DNA of 64,000 nt from Microbacterium sp. SORGH_AS_0888 (GCF_030818905.1 NZ_JAUTAZ010000001.1:1860001-1924000), one strand, 5' to 3'; counted from the first letter of the stretch, positions 33,584-43,414 are shown. A program made the numbers and translations. Notes: a model not told the origin generated them from the sequence alone.

Positions 33584-34042
33584 TTGGCCGCGACGAACTT
33601 CACCTATGTCATCAAGCAGGTCGAGCTGGCCCTGCGCCCGCACTTCAACGCCATCTGCGCGGATGCCGGCCTGTCCCCCGCCCAGTACACCGCGCTGACG
33701 GTCCTGCAGCGGCGCCCCGACCTCACCAGCTCAGAGCTCGCCCGCCGCTCCTTCGTGCGCGCGCAGACGATGGCCGCCACGATCGACCCCCTCCTCGCCG
33801 CCGGCCTCGTCAGCCGCACCCCCGACCCGCAGCACCGCCGCCGGATGCTGCTGCGGCTGACCGATGCCGGCGCGGCGCGGCTGGCGGAGATCGCACCCCG
33901 CATCGACGCGCTCGAGGAGCTCGTCGTCGCGGAGCTCGACGAGACGGCGCAGGCCGACTTCGCCCGGTTCCTGCGCAGCGCCCGGCGCTCGCTCGACACC
34001 GCGGGCCCGCGCCCGAGCGGCCGACGCCCCGCCGCGGGCTGA
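33584..34042 (+). CDS. MarR-family transcriptional regulator (TTG start)
   Basis: A 152-residue winged-helix regulator: LSPAQYTALTVLQRRPDLTSSELARRSFVRAQTMAATIDPL is split here as the recognition region SSELARRSFVRAQTMAATI, with the wing DPQHRRRMLLRLTDAG. The TTG at 33584 is preceded by GGAGGA, and no better start gives the family length. It follows the FAD oxidoreductase after 44 bases and is probably the local regulator of the dehydratase-oxidoreductase genes. Confidence 0.82.
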   Translation: MAATNFTYVIKQVELALRPHFNAICADAGLSPAQYTALTVLQRRPDLTSSELARRSFVRAQTMAATIDPLLAAGLVSRTPDPQHRRRMLLRLTDAGAARLAEIAPRIDALEELVVAELDETAQADFARFLRSARRSLDTAGPRPSGRRPAAG

Positions 34043-34061
34043 GCGCACCCCGCGCGCCGTG

Positions 34062-35015
34062 TCAGCGGCGCACGGGATCGTCGTCGCCGCCGAGGAAGCG
34101 AGCGAGGTCACGGCGCGTGGGCGCCGCCTCCCAGTCGCCCGGCACCAGACACGCCATCGCTCCGGTCGCGTTGGCACGCCGCAGCGACGCCTCGGCATCC
34201 AGGCCCTCGAGCCAGGCGCTCAGGTAGCCGGCGACGAACGCGTCACCCGCGCCCACGGTGTCGAGAGGGGTCACGGCGAACGCCGCATGGCGGACCGTCG
34301 TCCCCCCGGACGAGAGCTCGGCTCCGTCGGCGCCGAGCTTGGTCACGACGTGCGCGACGCCGGCGGCGTGCAGTCTCGCAGCGGCGGGGGCATCGTCGTC
34401 GGGGAAGAGCAGCGCGAGCTCGTCCGCGCCGCCGAAGACGAGATGGGCGCGTTCGGCGATCTCCCGGAGAATCGGCCCGGCCGCCTCTCGGCCGGCGAGG
34501 GCGGAGCGGTAGTTCACGTCGAACGAGACGGGGACACCGCTCACCGCGGCGCGGTCCACCGCGGCGATCACGGTCGATCGCGCCGATGGCGAGAGCAGCG
34601 GCGTGATGCCGGTCACGTGCAGCAGGTCGGCCGACTCGACCCAGCCGTCGGGCAGATCGGACGGCGAGAGACACGAGCCCGCCGATCCCGCACGGTAGTA
34701 GTGGACGGCGGTCGCGGTCGCGGACGGCCGCTCCTTGAGCATGAGGCCCGTGGGCGCCCCCGCGTCGACCAGTGAGCGCACCTCCACACCCTCGGCCCGC
34801 AGTTCGCGCACGACCCTGACGCCGAGGGGGTCGTCGCCCACCCGCCCCAGCCAGGACGTCCGCACGCCGAGCCTGCTCAACCCGACGGCCACGTTGCTCT
34901 CGGCTCCGCCGATGCCGAGGGCGAGAGCGGACACGTGGGTCAGGGAACCGATCTCGGTCGCCCGCACGAGCCCCATCGTCTCGCCGAGGGTGACGACGCG
35001 CGGCGCCCCGGTCAT
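34062..35015 (-). CDS. kdgK: PfkB-family 2-keto-3-deoxygluconate kinase
   Basis: A 317-residue ribokinase-family sugar kinase. The opening GETMGLVRA, GGAESNVAVGLSRLG (substrate region), FDVNYRS and the catalytic loop DTVGAGDAFVAGYL are present. In this operon, next to KDPG aldolase and mannonate dehydratase, the expected reaction is phosphorylation of 2-keto-3-deoxygluconate. The ATG at 35015 overlaps the aldolase stop in an ATGA. It is the last gene of the operon. Confidence 0.86.
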   Translation of the reverse strand: MTGAPRVVTLGETMGLVRATEIGSLTHVSALALGIGGAESNVAVGLSRLGVRTSWLGRVGDDPLGVRVVRELRAEGVEVRSLVDAGAPTGLMLKERPSATATAVHYYRAGSAGSCLSPSDLPDGWVESADLLHVTGITPLLSPSARSTVIAAVDRAAVSGVPVSFDVNYRSALAGREAAGPILREIAERAHLVFGGADELALLFPDDDAPAAARLHAAGVAHVVTKLGADGAELSSGGTTVRHAAFAVTPLDTVGAGDAFVAGYLSAWLEGLDAEASLRRANATGAMACLVPGDWEAAPTRRDLARFLGGDDDPVRR

Positions 35016-35668
35016 GACGCAGCCCCGGCGCACACGGACGCGAACGCGGCGGCGCGACGACCCAGCGCCGCGAGGTCGCCGCCGCGGAAGGCGTCGCCGA
35101 GCAGGGGGCCGCCCACGCTGACGGCGACGGCGCCCGCTGCGAGCCAGGCGGCCGCGCCCTCGGCGTCGACGCCCCCGGAGGGCACGACGGCGATGTCGGG
35201 AAAGGGCCCGCGGAGGTCGCCGAGATATCCCGGACCCACCTGCCCCGCCGGGAAGACCTTCACGGCCGACGCCCCGGCCGACCAGGAGCCGAACAGCTCG
35301 GTGGGCGTGAGCCCCCCGGGGACGATGGGCATGCCGGCATCCCGGGCCTGCGCCACGAGAGCCGGAGAGGCGATCGGGGTCACGACGTAGTCGGCGCCCA
35401 CCTGGACGGAGCGCGCGAGATGCTCGGCGTCGGTCACGGTGCCGACGCCGAGGTCCAGGCGCTCCCCGAACCTCTCGCGCAGCGACGCGAACCGCTCGAA
35501 CGTCCCCGGCGTCGTGAGGGTCAGCTCCACGCTGCGGACGCCGGCATCCGCGAGCGCCCCCAGCACGCGGTCGTAGTCCTCGGCCGCCCGCGCACGGGCG
35601 ACGACGATCAGCCTGGATGCCCGCGTACGGGCAGGCAGCGCCTCGCGCATCGGGCTTTCACCAGTCAT
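35012..35668 (-). CDS. eda: 2-keto-3-deoxy-6-phosphogluconate aldolase
   Basis: A 218-residue class I aldolase of the KDPG/KHG family. [18 protein letters not shown] carries the catalytic Glu, [13 protein letters not shown] and [16 protein letters not shown] carry the Schiff-base lysine, and VVPSGGV binds phosphate. It cleaves KDPG to pyruvate and glyceraldehyde 3-phosphate. The start is either ATG 35668, overlapping the dehydratase stop by 11 bases, or ATG 35650. Confidence 0.88.
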   Translation of the reverse strand: MTGESPMREALPARTRASRLIVVARARAAEDYDRVLGALADAGVRSVELTLTTPGTFERFASLRERFGERLDLGVGTVTDAEHLARSVQVGADYVVTPIASPALVAQARDAGMPIVPGGLTPTELFGSWSAGASAVKVFPAGQVGPGYLGDLRGPFPDIAVVPSGGVDAEGAAAWLAAGAVAVSVGGPLLGDAFRGGDLAALGRRAAAFASVCAGAAS

Positions 35669-36899
35669 GCATCGTTCCGTCCAGCAGGCGGTTCACCGGG
35701 AGATACGCCTTCGTGTAGGGGAAGGCGGCCGCGGCGTCCTCGTCGAGCTCGACCCCGAGCCCCGGCTGGTCGCTCGGGTGCAGGAACCCGCGATCGAACG
35801 TGAAGGAGGTGCGGAAGACCTCGAGGGTCTGCGCGTTGTGGGGCATGTACTCCTGGATCCCGAAGTTGTGGATCGCGAGGTCGAGGTGCAGCGCCGCGGC
35901 CATGCCGACGGGCGAGACGTCGGTCGGCCCGTGGATGCCGGAACGCACGCCGTAGATCGCCGCGAAGTCGAGGAGCTTCTTCATGGCGGTGATGCCCCCC
36001 GTGTGGGTCACCGCCGAGCGCACGTAGTCGATCAGGCGCTCGGTGATGAGCGTCTGATAGTCGAACACCGAGTTGAACACCTCGCCGATCGCGAGCGGCG
36101 TCGTGGAGTGCTGCCGCACGAGGCGGAGGGCCGTCTGGTCCTCGCCGGGTGTGGCGTCCTCGAGCCAGAAGAGACGATAGGGCTCGATGTCCTTCGCGAA
36201 CCGCGCGGCCTCGATCGGCGACATCCGATGGTGCCCGTCGTGCAGGATGCGCAGCTCGGCGCCGAAGTCCTCGCGGAGCCGGGCGAACACGCCCGGCATG
36301 TGCGCCAGATACGCGGGGGTGTCCCACCGCTCCTCGCTCGGCGCCGTCGCCGCGCCGCCGTCGGCCGCCCGCTTCGCCGGCTCGTAGTCGTAGCGCACGC
36401 CCGGACCGGCGGAGGAGACACCGTAGATCTGCCCCAGCCCCGGCACACCGGTCTGCACGCGCACGGCCGTGTACCCCAGCTCCTGGTAGCCGGACACCGC
36501 GTTGGCGAGCGCCGCGTAGTCGGTGCCCGAGGCGTGGGCGTAGACGCGCACGCCGTCACGGCTGGCGCCGCCGAGGAGCTGGTACAGCGGCATCCCCGCC
36601 TTCTTGGCCTTGATGTCCCACAGAGCCATGTCGACCGCGGCGATGGCGGCCATCGTGACGGGCCCGCGGCGCCAGTAGGGCCCGCGGTAGAGGTACTGCC
36701 AGGTGTCCTCGATGCGATCCTCGTCGCGACCGAGGAGGGTCGAGGCGACGTGGTCGGCGAGGTAGGACGCGACGGCGAGCTCCCGACCGTTCAGCGTCGC
36801 ATCACCCCAGCCGACGAGACCGTCGGAGGTCGTGATCTTCAGGGTGACGAAATTGCGGCCGGGACTCGTGACGACGACGTCGACCGATTCGATGCTCAT
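35658..36899 (-). CDS. manD: D-mannonate dehydratase, enolase superfamily (ManD/RspA)
   Basis: A 413-residue mandelate-racemase-type enolase-superfamily protein. Metal ligands and acid/base residues are in [25 protein letters not shown] and [11 protein letters not shown], and the His of HGPTDVSP fits ManD. It would dehydrate D-mannonate to 2-keto-3-deoxygluconate. GAAGGA precedes ATG 36899. Neighbouring UxuB-like reductase, KDG kinase and KDPG aldolase make mannonate the likely substrate; some RspA-like proteins act on D-gluconate instead. Confidence 0.86.
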   Translation of the reverse strand: MSIESVDVVVTSPGRNFVTLKITTSDGLVGWGDATLNGRELAVASYLADHVASTLLGRDEDRIEDTWQYLYRGPYWRRGPVTMAAIAAVDMALWDIKAKKAGMPLYQLLGGASRDGVRVYAHASGTDYAALANAVSGYQELGYTAVRVQTGVPGLGQIYGVSSAGPGVRYDYEPAKRAADGGAATAPSEERWDTPAYLAHMPGVFARLREDFGAELRILHDGHHRMSPIEAARFAKDIEPYRLFWLEDATPGEDQTALRLVRQHSTTPLAIGEVFNSVFDYQTLITERLIDYVRSAVTHTGGITAMKKLLDFAAIYGVRSGIHGPTDVSPVGMAAALHLDLAIHNFGIQEYMPHNAQTLEVFRTSFTFDRGFLHPSDQPGLGVELDEDAAAAFPYTKAYLPVNRLLDGTMHDW

Positions 36900-36968
36900 A
36901 CGGGTTCCTTCGTGACGGAGGGGTGCGGCCGGCGGGGACCGCACCGCGGGGAGGGGACGCGCGGCCGG

Positions 36969-38369
36969 CTACATCGCGGCGCGGGGATCGGTCAGATCGC
37001 GGCCGGTCCACTCGGGTGCGATGAGGGCGGCGACCAGCGTCGAGGCGGTGAACAGCCCCATGAGGACCATGATCGGGACGATGCTGCCGGTCGCGGCGCC
37101 GACCCAGGCCGCGGCGACGACGGGTCCGACCCCGGTCGCGATGATCGCGGCGACCTCGCGCACGACCGCGGTCAGGGTGTAGCGGTTGCGGGCGCCGAAG
37201 ATCTCGGGGATCGAGATGTTCTCCATCGACGCGAGGCCGAGCACCGAGATGTTGTGGATGAGGGCGTAGCCGACGAAGATCCACGTCACGTCACGGGATT
37301 CGATCAGCAGCAGCGTCGGGACGACGAGCAGGAGCGAGAGCGCGGACATGATCACGTACATGCGCCGACGCCCGAACAGGTCGCCCAGCCATCCGACGAG
37401 CGGGATCGTGACGAACCCGATGAGCGAGGAGACGATGACGATCTCGGGCCCGACCTCCTTGGAGATGGCGAGGGTGATCGTGATGAACGAGATCAGGTAG
37501 GTCTGGACGAGCCCCGAGTTGCCCGCCTGGCCGAAGCGCAGGAAGAACGACACCAGCACGGCCTTGATCGGCTTGCGCTGCAGCGACTGCAGCGTGCGCA
37601 CGTCGTTGGTCTGGGTGGCCAAGGCCTCGACCTCGGTGCGCGAGAGCGCCTTGCCGTCCACGACGTCCGTGCGCTCCTCGAAGACGGGGCTCTCCTTGAG
37701 GTTGAAGCGCACCCAGAGCGCGAAGAGCATGATGACCGCGCTGCCGATGAACGGGATGCGCCAGCCCCACGCGATGACATCGCTCTCCATCATGACCGCG
37801 AGCAGGATCGCCCAGATGCCCGAGGCGAAGAGCGTGCCGCAGTTCGTCCCGAGCGCCACGAGCGAGGCCACGAGTCCGCGACGGTTCTCGGGCGCGTACT
37901 CCGCGAGCATGACACCCGCGCCCGAGATCTCCGCGCCGGCGCCGAAGCCCTGCGCCAGTCGCAGCACGACGAGCAGGACGGGGGCGAGGATGCCGACCTG
38001 CGCATACGTGGGCAGCACGCCGATGAGGGTCGTCGCCGCTCCCATCAGCAGGATCGTGTAGAACAGCACCTTCTTGCGTCCGATGCGGTCGCCGAGGCGG
38101 GCGAAGAAGAACGCGCCGACCGGCCGCGCGACATAGCCGACGCCGTACGTCGCCATCGCGAGCACGACGGCCATCGCCGCGTCGCCGCCGGAGAAGAAGA
38201 GCTGGCTGAACACGAGGGCGGCCGCCAGCGAGTAGAGCTGGAAGTCCATGAACTCGAGGGCGGTGCCCAGCCAGCCGGAGACGGCGGCGCGCGCGAGGTC
38301 GCCGACCGATCGGGTGGCGACGGGCGGACGCGTCGACGCGTCGACGCCGGCGCGGGAAGGGGTGCTCAT
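36969..38369 (-). CDS. MFS transporter, metabolite:H+ symporter (MHS) type
   Basis: A 466-residue, 12-helix major-facilitator permease. The loop 2-3 signature reads ARLGDRIGRKKVLF, the second-half counterpart is GWLGDLFGRRRMYV, and LEFMDFQLYSLAA in helix 1 is the MHS-type opening. A long cytoplasmic loop (about 240-275) separates the halves. AAAGGAG precedes ATG 38369. It lies inside the hexuronate operon and is probably its sugar-acid importer. Confidence 0.88.
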   Translation of the reverse strand: MSTPSRAGVDASTRPPVATRSVGDLARAAVSGWLGTALEFMDFQLYSLAAALVFSQLFFSGGDAAMAVVLAMATYGVGYVARPVGAFFFARLGDRIGRKKVLFYTILLMGAATTLIGVLPTYAQVGILAPVLLVVLRLAQGFGAGAEISGAGVMLAEYAPENRRGLVASLVALGTNCGTLFASGIWAILLAVMMESDVIAWGWRIPFIGSAVIMLFALWVRFNLKESPVFEERTDVVDGKALSRTEVEALATQTNDVRTLQSLQRKPIKAVLVSFFLRFGQAGNSGLVQTYLISFITITLAISKEVGPEIVIVSSLIGFVTIPLVGWLGDLFGRRRMYVIMSALSLLLVVPTLLLIESRDVTWIFVGYALIHNISVLGLASMENISIPEIFGARNRYTLTAVVREVAAIIATGVGPVVAAAWVGAATGSIVPIMVLMGLFTASTLVAALIAPEWTGRDLTDPRAAM

Positions 38370-38416
38370 CGTTGTACTCCTTTGTCGTGATGGGGCAGGT
38401 GCGCGGGAGGCGCGAG

Positions 38417-39421
38417 TCAGAGGGAGAGCAGGACCTTCGCGGATGCGGACGAGTCGCGGGCGGTCTCGAACGCACGCACGGCGTCGACCGCGGGCACGAT
38501 GTGCGAGACGACGGCATCCAGCTGGTCGGACGTGCCGAGCATCTCGACCGCCTCGTCGATCTCGGCGGCGAAGCGGAACGCGCCGTGGATCGTGGCCTCC
38601 TTGGCGAGCAGCGGAGCGAGGTTCACCCCGATCTCGGCATCCGGAAGCATTCCGACCTGGACGACGGTGCCGGCCCGCGCGACGGCGCGCACAGCCTGGG
38701 TGAGGGCGACGCCGACGCCCGAGCACTCCAGCACCACGTCGAAGGACTCGGGGTCGACGGCGACGTCGCCGACGAGGAAGGTCTCCCGAGCGCCGAGGGC
38801 TCGGGCGCGCTCGAGCGGCTCCGGCCGCACGTCGCTCGCGGCCACGAGCGCCGCGCCGGCGCGCACCGCGGCCGCGACGACGAGCAGGCCGATCGGTCCG
38901 GCGCCCACGACGAGCACGCGCCGCCCGGCGACCTCGCCCGCGCGGCGCACGGCGTGGATCGCGACGGCCAGGGGCTCGGCGAGCGCGGCGCGTTCGAGCG
39001 GAAGCCCCTCAGGCAACACGCGGACCATGTGGTCCTCGACGACGAGCAGCTCCGCCGCCCCGCCCTGGCGATGGGGGAATCCGGCCGCGCTGCCCAGATA
39101 GTCGCCGCCGGGGCGCAGGTGGGGGCGATCCTCCAGGCCGGGCACGACCGGCCCGAATCGTGCCGGATGCACCGTCACCGGGGTGCCGGGCGCGAGGCGG
39201 CCCGAGGGGTCCAGGTCGACGACCGCCGACAGCTCGTGGCCCGGGGTCAGAGGCTCGCGCACGGCGTACTCGCCGTTGCGGCCGTGGAAGTAGTAGTGCA
39301 GGTCCGAGCCGCAGATGCCCACGTACCGCACCCACAGGCGCACCTCGCCCTCGCCCGGCTCGGGTACCGGGCGCTCTTCCCACCGGATGTCGCCTGCCGC
39401 GTGGATGGCCAGTGTCTTCAT
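38417..39421 (-). CDS. Zinc alcohol dehydrogenase, L-gulonate/L-idonate 5-dehydrogenase-like
   Basis: A 334-residue medium-chain dehydrogenase. Catalytic zinc ligands are in GICGSDLHYY and PGHELSA; the NAD site is VVGAGPIGLLVV. The four-cysteine structural zinc lobe is missing: the region reads HPARFGPVVPGLEDRP, a variant seen in some L-idonate dehydrogenases. Paired with ManD (as RspB is with RspA) and a fructuronate reductase, it most likely makes D-fructuronate from L-gulonate, or 5-ketogluconate from L-idonate. The ATG overlaps the upstream stop by four bases. Confidence 0.82.
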   Translation of the reverse strand: MKTLAIHAAGDIRWEERPVPEPGEGEVRLWVRYVGICGSDLHYYFHGRNGEYAVREPLTPGHELSAVVDLDPSGRLAPGTPVTVHPARFGPVVPGLEDRPHLRPGGDYLGSAAGFPHRQGGAAELLVVEDHMVRVLPEGLPLERAALAEPLAVAIHAVRRAGEVAGRRVLVVGAGPIGLLVVAAAVRAGAALVAASDVRPEPLERARALGARETFLVGDVAVDPESFDVVLECSGVGVALTQAVRAVARAGTVVQVGMLPDAEIGVNLAPLLAKEATIHGAFRFAAEIDEAVEMLGTSDQLDAVVSHIVPAVDAVRAFETARDSSASAKVLLSL

Positions 39422-40950
39422 CGAACATGCTCCTTCGTCGTCGCGGCGGACGGCCGCTCCGCGTCCCTCGTCGCGTCTAGGCTGTCGGCGATCGCCGCGT
39501 CGACGCCCCGCTCGACGATCCGGCTCAGCAGGTCTCCCACGCGCTCGGCGAACGCCGGCTCGGCTGCCAGCTCGTCGCCGAGCAGCCGCAGCTCACAGAT
39601 CGCGCGTACCGCCAGCTCGCGACCGTCACGGGCGCGGGACGCGAGCTCCGCCAGCCGTTCCCGAGCGGGATCGCTCATCGCGGCCGCGTGGGGCCCGGGG
39701 TCGAAGCCGCCCAGCGGAGCGAGGCAGGCGAGGTAGCCCGCGACGGTGAGGGCGATGAGGTGCGGCATCCGTCCCTGCGCGAGCGCGTGCAGGACCGGAC
39801 CCGGAACGCGCTGTCGGAGCTTGACCGAGCCGTCGGAGCCGACCTGGCTCGTGCGGTGCCCGAGAGCACCGTTGGCCCATCGGACGAAGAGCTGCCGTTC
39901 GTAGTCGACGAGGTCGACGCCCGACGGCGGGACGACCGAGGGGGCGTACTCGCCGCGTAGCACGGCGGCGGCCGCTTCCTCGACGGGGCTCTGGGCGACG
40001 GCATCCGGGATGGTCGCCGCGCCCCGCAGGGCACCGAGATAGGCGATGAGCGAGTGCGTGCCGTTGAGCAGACGCACCTTGAGCAGCTCGTAGCGCCCCA
40101 CCTCGTCGGTGAAGACGGCGCCGCCGGCCTCCCAGGCGGGACGCCCGGCGGGGAAACGGTCCTCGACCGCCCACATCGTGAAGGGCTCGGCCGGGACCGC
40201 GGCCTCGTCGCGCAACCCGAGGAGTGCGCCCACGCGCTCGGTCAGCCCGGCGGTCGTGGCGGGCACGATGCGATCGACCATGCTCGAGGGGAAGGCCACG
40301 GCAGCGTCGAGATAGTCGAGCGCCTCCGCCGACTCGGCGGCCGGCAGCTCCTGCAGGAACTCGCGCACGAGCTTCTCGGTGTGCGAGCCGTTGGAGAGCA
40401 GGTTGTCGCAGCTGAGGATCGACACCGGCGCCCCGCCCGCGGCCGCACGGCGCTGCAGGCCCCGGGCCAGCTGCCCGATCGTCGTGCGGGGAGCGCCGCC
40501 CCGGAGGTCCGCGGCGACGGCCGGGTCGGTCACATCGAGGTGCTCGGTGGCAGCCGAGTAGCTGTATCCGTTCTCCGTCACCGTCAGGGTCACGACGCGG
40601 ATCGCGGCATCGGCGAGGTCGGCGACCACGCGTTGGGGATCGTCCGCCCCGACGTAGACGTCGGTGTGGGCGGCGGGGATCGCGAGCGAGGTGCCCTCGG
40701 GCGAGATCGTCGCGACGGTGTAGAGCAGGTCCTGGGCGCGGAGGGCGTCGACGACGCGGCGGGAGCGTGAGGCGACGCCGACGATGCCCCAGTCCCCGCC
40801 GTCGCGAGCGAGGGCCGCTGCCGTGTAGACGGCCTGATGGGCGCGATGGAAGCTTCCGAGGCCGAGGTGCAGGATGCCGGCGGCGGGCGGCGCGGGCATC
40901 GCGGACAGTCGGACCGCCGTCGAGCGGTCGAGGCGGGGCAGGACGCTCAT
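39418..40950 (-). CDS. Mannitol-dehydrogenase-family D-fructuronate reductase (UxuB-like)
   Basis: A 510-residue polyol-specific long-chain dehydrogenase. The NAD-binding start is GILHLGLGSFHRAHQAVY, then TLTVTENGY, SCDNLLSNG, and the catalytic KVRLLNGTHSLIAYLG lysine region. With mannonate dehydratase downstream the reaction is probably D-fructuronate to D-mannonate. It is the first gene of the six-gene operon, with its promoter at 41013-41041 and LacI divergent. Confidence 0.86.
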   Translation of the reverse strand: MSVLPRLDRSTAVRLSAMPAPPAAGILHLGLGSFHRAHQAVYTAAALARDGGDWGIVGVASRSRRVVDALRAQDLLYTVATISPEGTSLAIPAAHTDVYVGADDPQRVVADLADAAIRVVTLTVTENGYSYSAATEHLDVTDPAVAADLRGGAPRTTIGQLARGLQRRAAAGGAPVSILSCDNLLSNGSHTEKLVREFLQELPAAESAEALDYLDAAVAFPSSMVDRIVPATTAGLTERVGALLGLRDEAAVPAEPFTMWAVEDRFPAGRPAWEAGGAVFTDEVGRYELLKVRLLNGTHSLIAYLGALRGAATIPDAVAQSPVEEAAAAVLRGEYAPSVVPPSGVDLVDYERQLFVRWANGALGHRTSQVGSDGSVKLRQRVPGPVLHALAQGRMPHLIALTVAGYLACLAPLGGFDPGPHAAAMSDPARERLAELASRARDGRELAVRAICELRLLGDELAAEPAFAERVGDLLSRIVERGVDAAIADSLDATRDAERPSAATTKEHVR

Positions 40951-41012
40951 GCGGCGTGCCCCCGGTTCGCGGGGCTCGATCCGGGGAGATCGTCGATGAT
41001 CGTCATGAAAGC

Positions 41013-41041
41013 ATGATGTCGAGTTTGTACAATCTTGTCAA
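41013..41041 (-). promoter_or_regulatory. Promoter of the hexuronate operon with TTGTACAA palindrome
   Basis: On the minus strand TTGACA (41036-41041) and CATCAT (41013-41018) are separated by 17 bases. The spacer holds the 8-base palindrome TTGTACAA (41025-41032). A repressor there, possibly the divergent LacI protein, would block the operon. The palindrome lacks the central CG of standard LacI sites, so a GntR-type factor encoded elsewhere is an alternative. Confidence 0.6.
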
Positions 41042-41093
41042 GTATTTACATCCCTGGATGGGCGATGATGGTCTGACCGAGACCGGAGGGCTT

Positions 41094-42059
41094 ATGGGAG
41101 CGAACCTGACGGACGTCGCGCGCCACGCGGGCGTCTCGATCGCCACGGCCTCCCGCGCCTTCGGCGAGCCCGACCGGCTCGCCCGCACGACCCTCGAACG
41201 CGTGCGCCGCGCCGCGGCCGAGCTGGGATACGCGAACCCGCAGGCCGGCACGACGACGCGCACGATCGGCGTCATCGTGCCGGATGCCGCCAACCCCGTG
41301 TACGCGACGCTCCTGAAGGCCATCCAGGGCCAGGCCTGGCACGGCCGGCACCGCATCGTGCTGTTCGACGCCGACGAGGACCCCCGCCGCGAACGCGAGG
41401 AGATCCAGCTCGGCCGTCGCCTGGACGGGCTCCTGCTCTGCTCGCCGCGTCTTCCCGACGACGAGGTCAGGACTCTCGTGGGAGCCACCCCGCACGTCGT
41501 GATCAACCGCGCGATCGAGGGCTCCCCCTCGGTCGTCATGGACGCCGAGCACGGCCCCACGCAGGCCGTCGAGCACCTCGCCGCGCTCGGCCACTCCCAT
41601 GTGGCCTACGCATCGGGCCCCCAGGGATCATGGGCGGACAGCCGACGTGCGGACGCGGTGTCACGCGCGTGCGAGCGCTACGGCATCCGGTTGACCCGAC
41701 TGAGCCATCACGCCGCCTCGATCCAGGGCGGCCGCGCCGGCGCCGCCGCGATGATCGCGAGCGGGGCGACGGCGGTGATCTCCTACAACGACCTGGTGGC
41801 GCTCGGGCTCGAGTCGGGCATGGCGGAGCTGGGGCGCAGCTGCCCGGACGACGTCAGCATCGTCGGCATCGACGACATCGAGCTCGCCGGAGCCGTCAGT
41901 CCGAGCCTCACCACGGTGCGGATGCCGATCGCCCGCTCGGGCGCCCTCGCTGTCGACCTCCTCCTGCAGGCGATCGCGGGGACACCACCCGACGCATCGA
42001 CCGCGCTCCCCTCGGAGCTGATCGTGCGACGCTCGACCGCAGCCCCGCCGCGCGACTGA
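41094..42059 (+). CDS. LacI-family regulator of the hexuronate operon
   Basis: A 321-residue LacI/GalR repressor. The head NLTDVARHAGVSIATASRAF is at residues 4-23, hinge and effector domain follow with TIGVIVPDAANPVYATLL, ISYNDLVALGLE and VGIDDIELA. GGAGGG lies three to eight bases before ATG 41094. It is divergent from the six-gene operon and probably senses one of its intermediates. Confidence 0.9.
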   Translation: MGANLTDVARHAGVSIATASRAFGEPDRLARTTLERVRRAAAELGYANPQAGTTTRTIGVIVPDAANPVYATLLKAIQGQAWHGRHRIVLFDADEDPRREREEIQLGRRLDGLLLCSPRLPDDEVRTLVGATPHVVINRAIEGSPSVVMDAEHGPTQAVEHLAALGHSHVAYASGPQGSWADSRRADAVSRACERYGIRLTRLSHHAASIQGGRAGAAAMIASGATAVISYNDLVALGLESGMAELGRSCPDDVSIVGIDDIELAGAVSPSLTTVRMPIARSGALAVDLLLQAIAGTPPDASTALPSELIVRRSTAAPPRD

Positions 42060-42103
42060 TCGGCGGCCTCGGTCCCAGGTGGACTCGTGGGCGCGGGACT
42101 CGC

Positions 42104-42403
42104 CTACGACGCGGATCCGACGTGGTCGAAGCGCCAGAGCACGGGCGGCCCGGCGAGCACCTCGCCGAGCTCGGGAACCGCCCCCTCGCCCGCACGATAG
42201 GCGCGGTAGGCGAGCTCGTGCTCGGGGCTCTCCCACGTCTCGTACAGGGTCCAGCGTTCGGGCTCGTCACGGTCCTGGAGCCACTCGATGCGCTCGGCGC
42301 CGGGGAAGACCCGCGTCTGCGCGAGCACCGACTCGAACACGGCGAGGGCCTGCTCGCGCCGCTCGGGTCGGATCCGGAAATCGACGATCGCGACGATCGA
42401 CAT
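42104..42403 (-). CDS. Antibiotic-biosynthesis-monooxygenase (ABM) domain protein
   Basis: A 99-residue dimeric ferredoxin-like-fold protein: AIVDFRIRPERREQAL, then ERIEWLQDRDEPERW and TLYETWESPEHELAYR. Such proteins are cofactor-free quinol monooxygenases or heme-degrading enzymes, often acting on aromatic intermediates. It is divergent from the second IclR gene, which may control it. Confidence 0.8.
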   Translation of the reverse strand: MSIVAIVDFRIRPERREQALAVFESVLAQTRVFPGAERIEWLQDRDEPERWTLYETWESPEHELAYRAYRAGEGAVPELGEVLAGPPVLWRFDHVGSAS

Positions 42404-42482
42404 GGCACCCTCCTCGGTTCCGCGGGCGCGACCGCACCGGCTGGCTCGACGCTAGCGAGACCGGCACCTCGCGTGCGCTGCC

Positions 42483-42499
42483 TTTCCGCGAGGCGGAAA
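42483..42499. promoter_or_regulatory. Perfect palindrome TTTCCGC-N3-GCGGAAA (candidate IclR operator)
   Basis: A perfect 7-3-7 inverted repeat in the 167-base divergent region between the ABM and IclR genes. IclR proteins commonly bind such TTCCGC/GCGGAA palindromes. Related but imperfect copies occur at 55999 before the opp operon and at 9461 before an SDR gene. Confidence 0.6.
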
Positions 42500-42570
42500 C
42501 CCGCGACGGCGCGCGATACGGGACAGTACCGTCGTAGCAGCCGATCGATGAGGATCCAGGGGGACGGCGG

Positions 42571-43332
42571 GTGAGCGAGGACGAGAGCGGCCGCATGACG
42601 GCAGCGGGGCGAGTGTTCACGATCCTGGACGTCTTCGGCGCCTCCAGAGCGCCGCTCACGACGGCAGAGATCAGCCGGCGCGCGAACCTCAGCATGACCA
42701 CGACCCACCGGCTGCTGCACGAGATGCTCGACTGGGGCGCGGTGGCCCGGGACCGCAGCGGACGCTACGAGCTGGGCACCAAGGTCCTGGAGCTCGCGGC
42801 CTCGTCCGGCGCCGCCATGCGGCTGCGGGAGCAGGCACTGCCCGCGCTGCTGCGCCTGCACCGGATGCTGCGCATCATGGTCGTGCATCTGTCGATCCGG
42901 GACGGGCCGGACACCGTGTATATCGAGTCGCTGCGCAGCGCACGCGGCGGGGTGGGGGCCAACCGCATCGGCGGACGTGTGCCGCTGCACGTGACGGCGG
43001 CCGGCCGCATCCTGCTGGCCTACGCGGAACCGCAGGATCGCGAGGCGTACCTGGCGATCCCCCTCGCCTCGTATACGCGATACACCGACACCGACCCCGA
43101 CGCGCTGCGCGCCGAGCTCGACGCCATCCGCGAGCGGCAGAGCGCGGTGACGACGCGGCAGGTCACCGAGAACACCGGCGGGGTGGCTGCGCCCGTGTTC
43201 GATCCCGACGGGCGGATCGTCGCCGCCGTCGGGGTCGTGCTCACGCTGAAGGACCACCATCTGGAGGACTACCTCGAGATGGTGAAAGCCGCCGCCGCCC
43301 AGATCAGCCGAGCGATCACCCCGCGCGACTGA
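42571..43332 (+). CDS. IclR-family transcriptional regulator
   Basis: A 253-residue regulator: winged helix TAAGRVFTILDVFGASRAPL followed by TAEISRRANLSMTTTHRLL, then a ligand domain with VVHLSIRDGPDTVYIESL, LHVTAAGRILLAYAE and TENTGGVAAPVFD. The start is GTG 42571. It differs strongly from the IclR protein at 26890. The palindrome at 42483 is its likely operator, and the opp operon and an SDR are possible further targets. Confidence 0.88.
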   Translation: MSEDESGRMTAAGRVFTILDVFGASRAPLTTAEISRRANLSMTTTHRLLHEMLDWGAVARDRSGRYELGTKVLELAASSGAAMRLREQALPALLRLHRMLRIMVVHLSIRDGPDTVYIESLRSARGGVGANRIGGRVPLHVTAAGRILLAYAEPQDREAYLAIPLASYTRYTDTDPDALRAELDAIRERQSAVTTRQVTENTGGVAAPVFDPDGRIVAAVGVVLTLKDHHLEDYLEMVKAAAAQISRAITPRD

Positions 43333-43414
43333 GCCGCATGCGCCGCGTCGCGCTCTGATGCGCAGGGGGGTCACAGGGCTGGGCTTTCCTCGCCCCGGGG
43401 GTAGCGTGTGTGAG

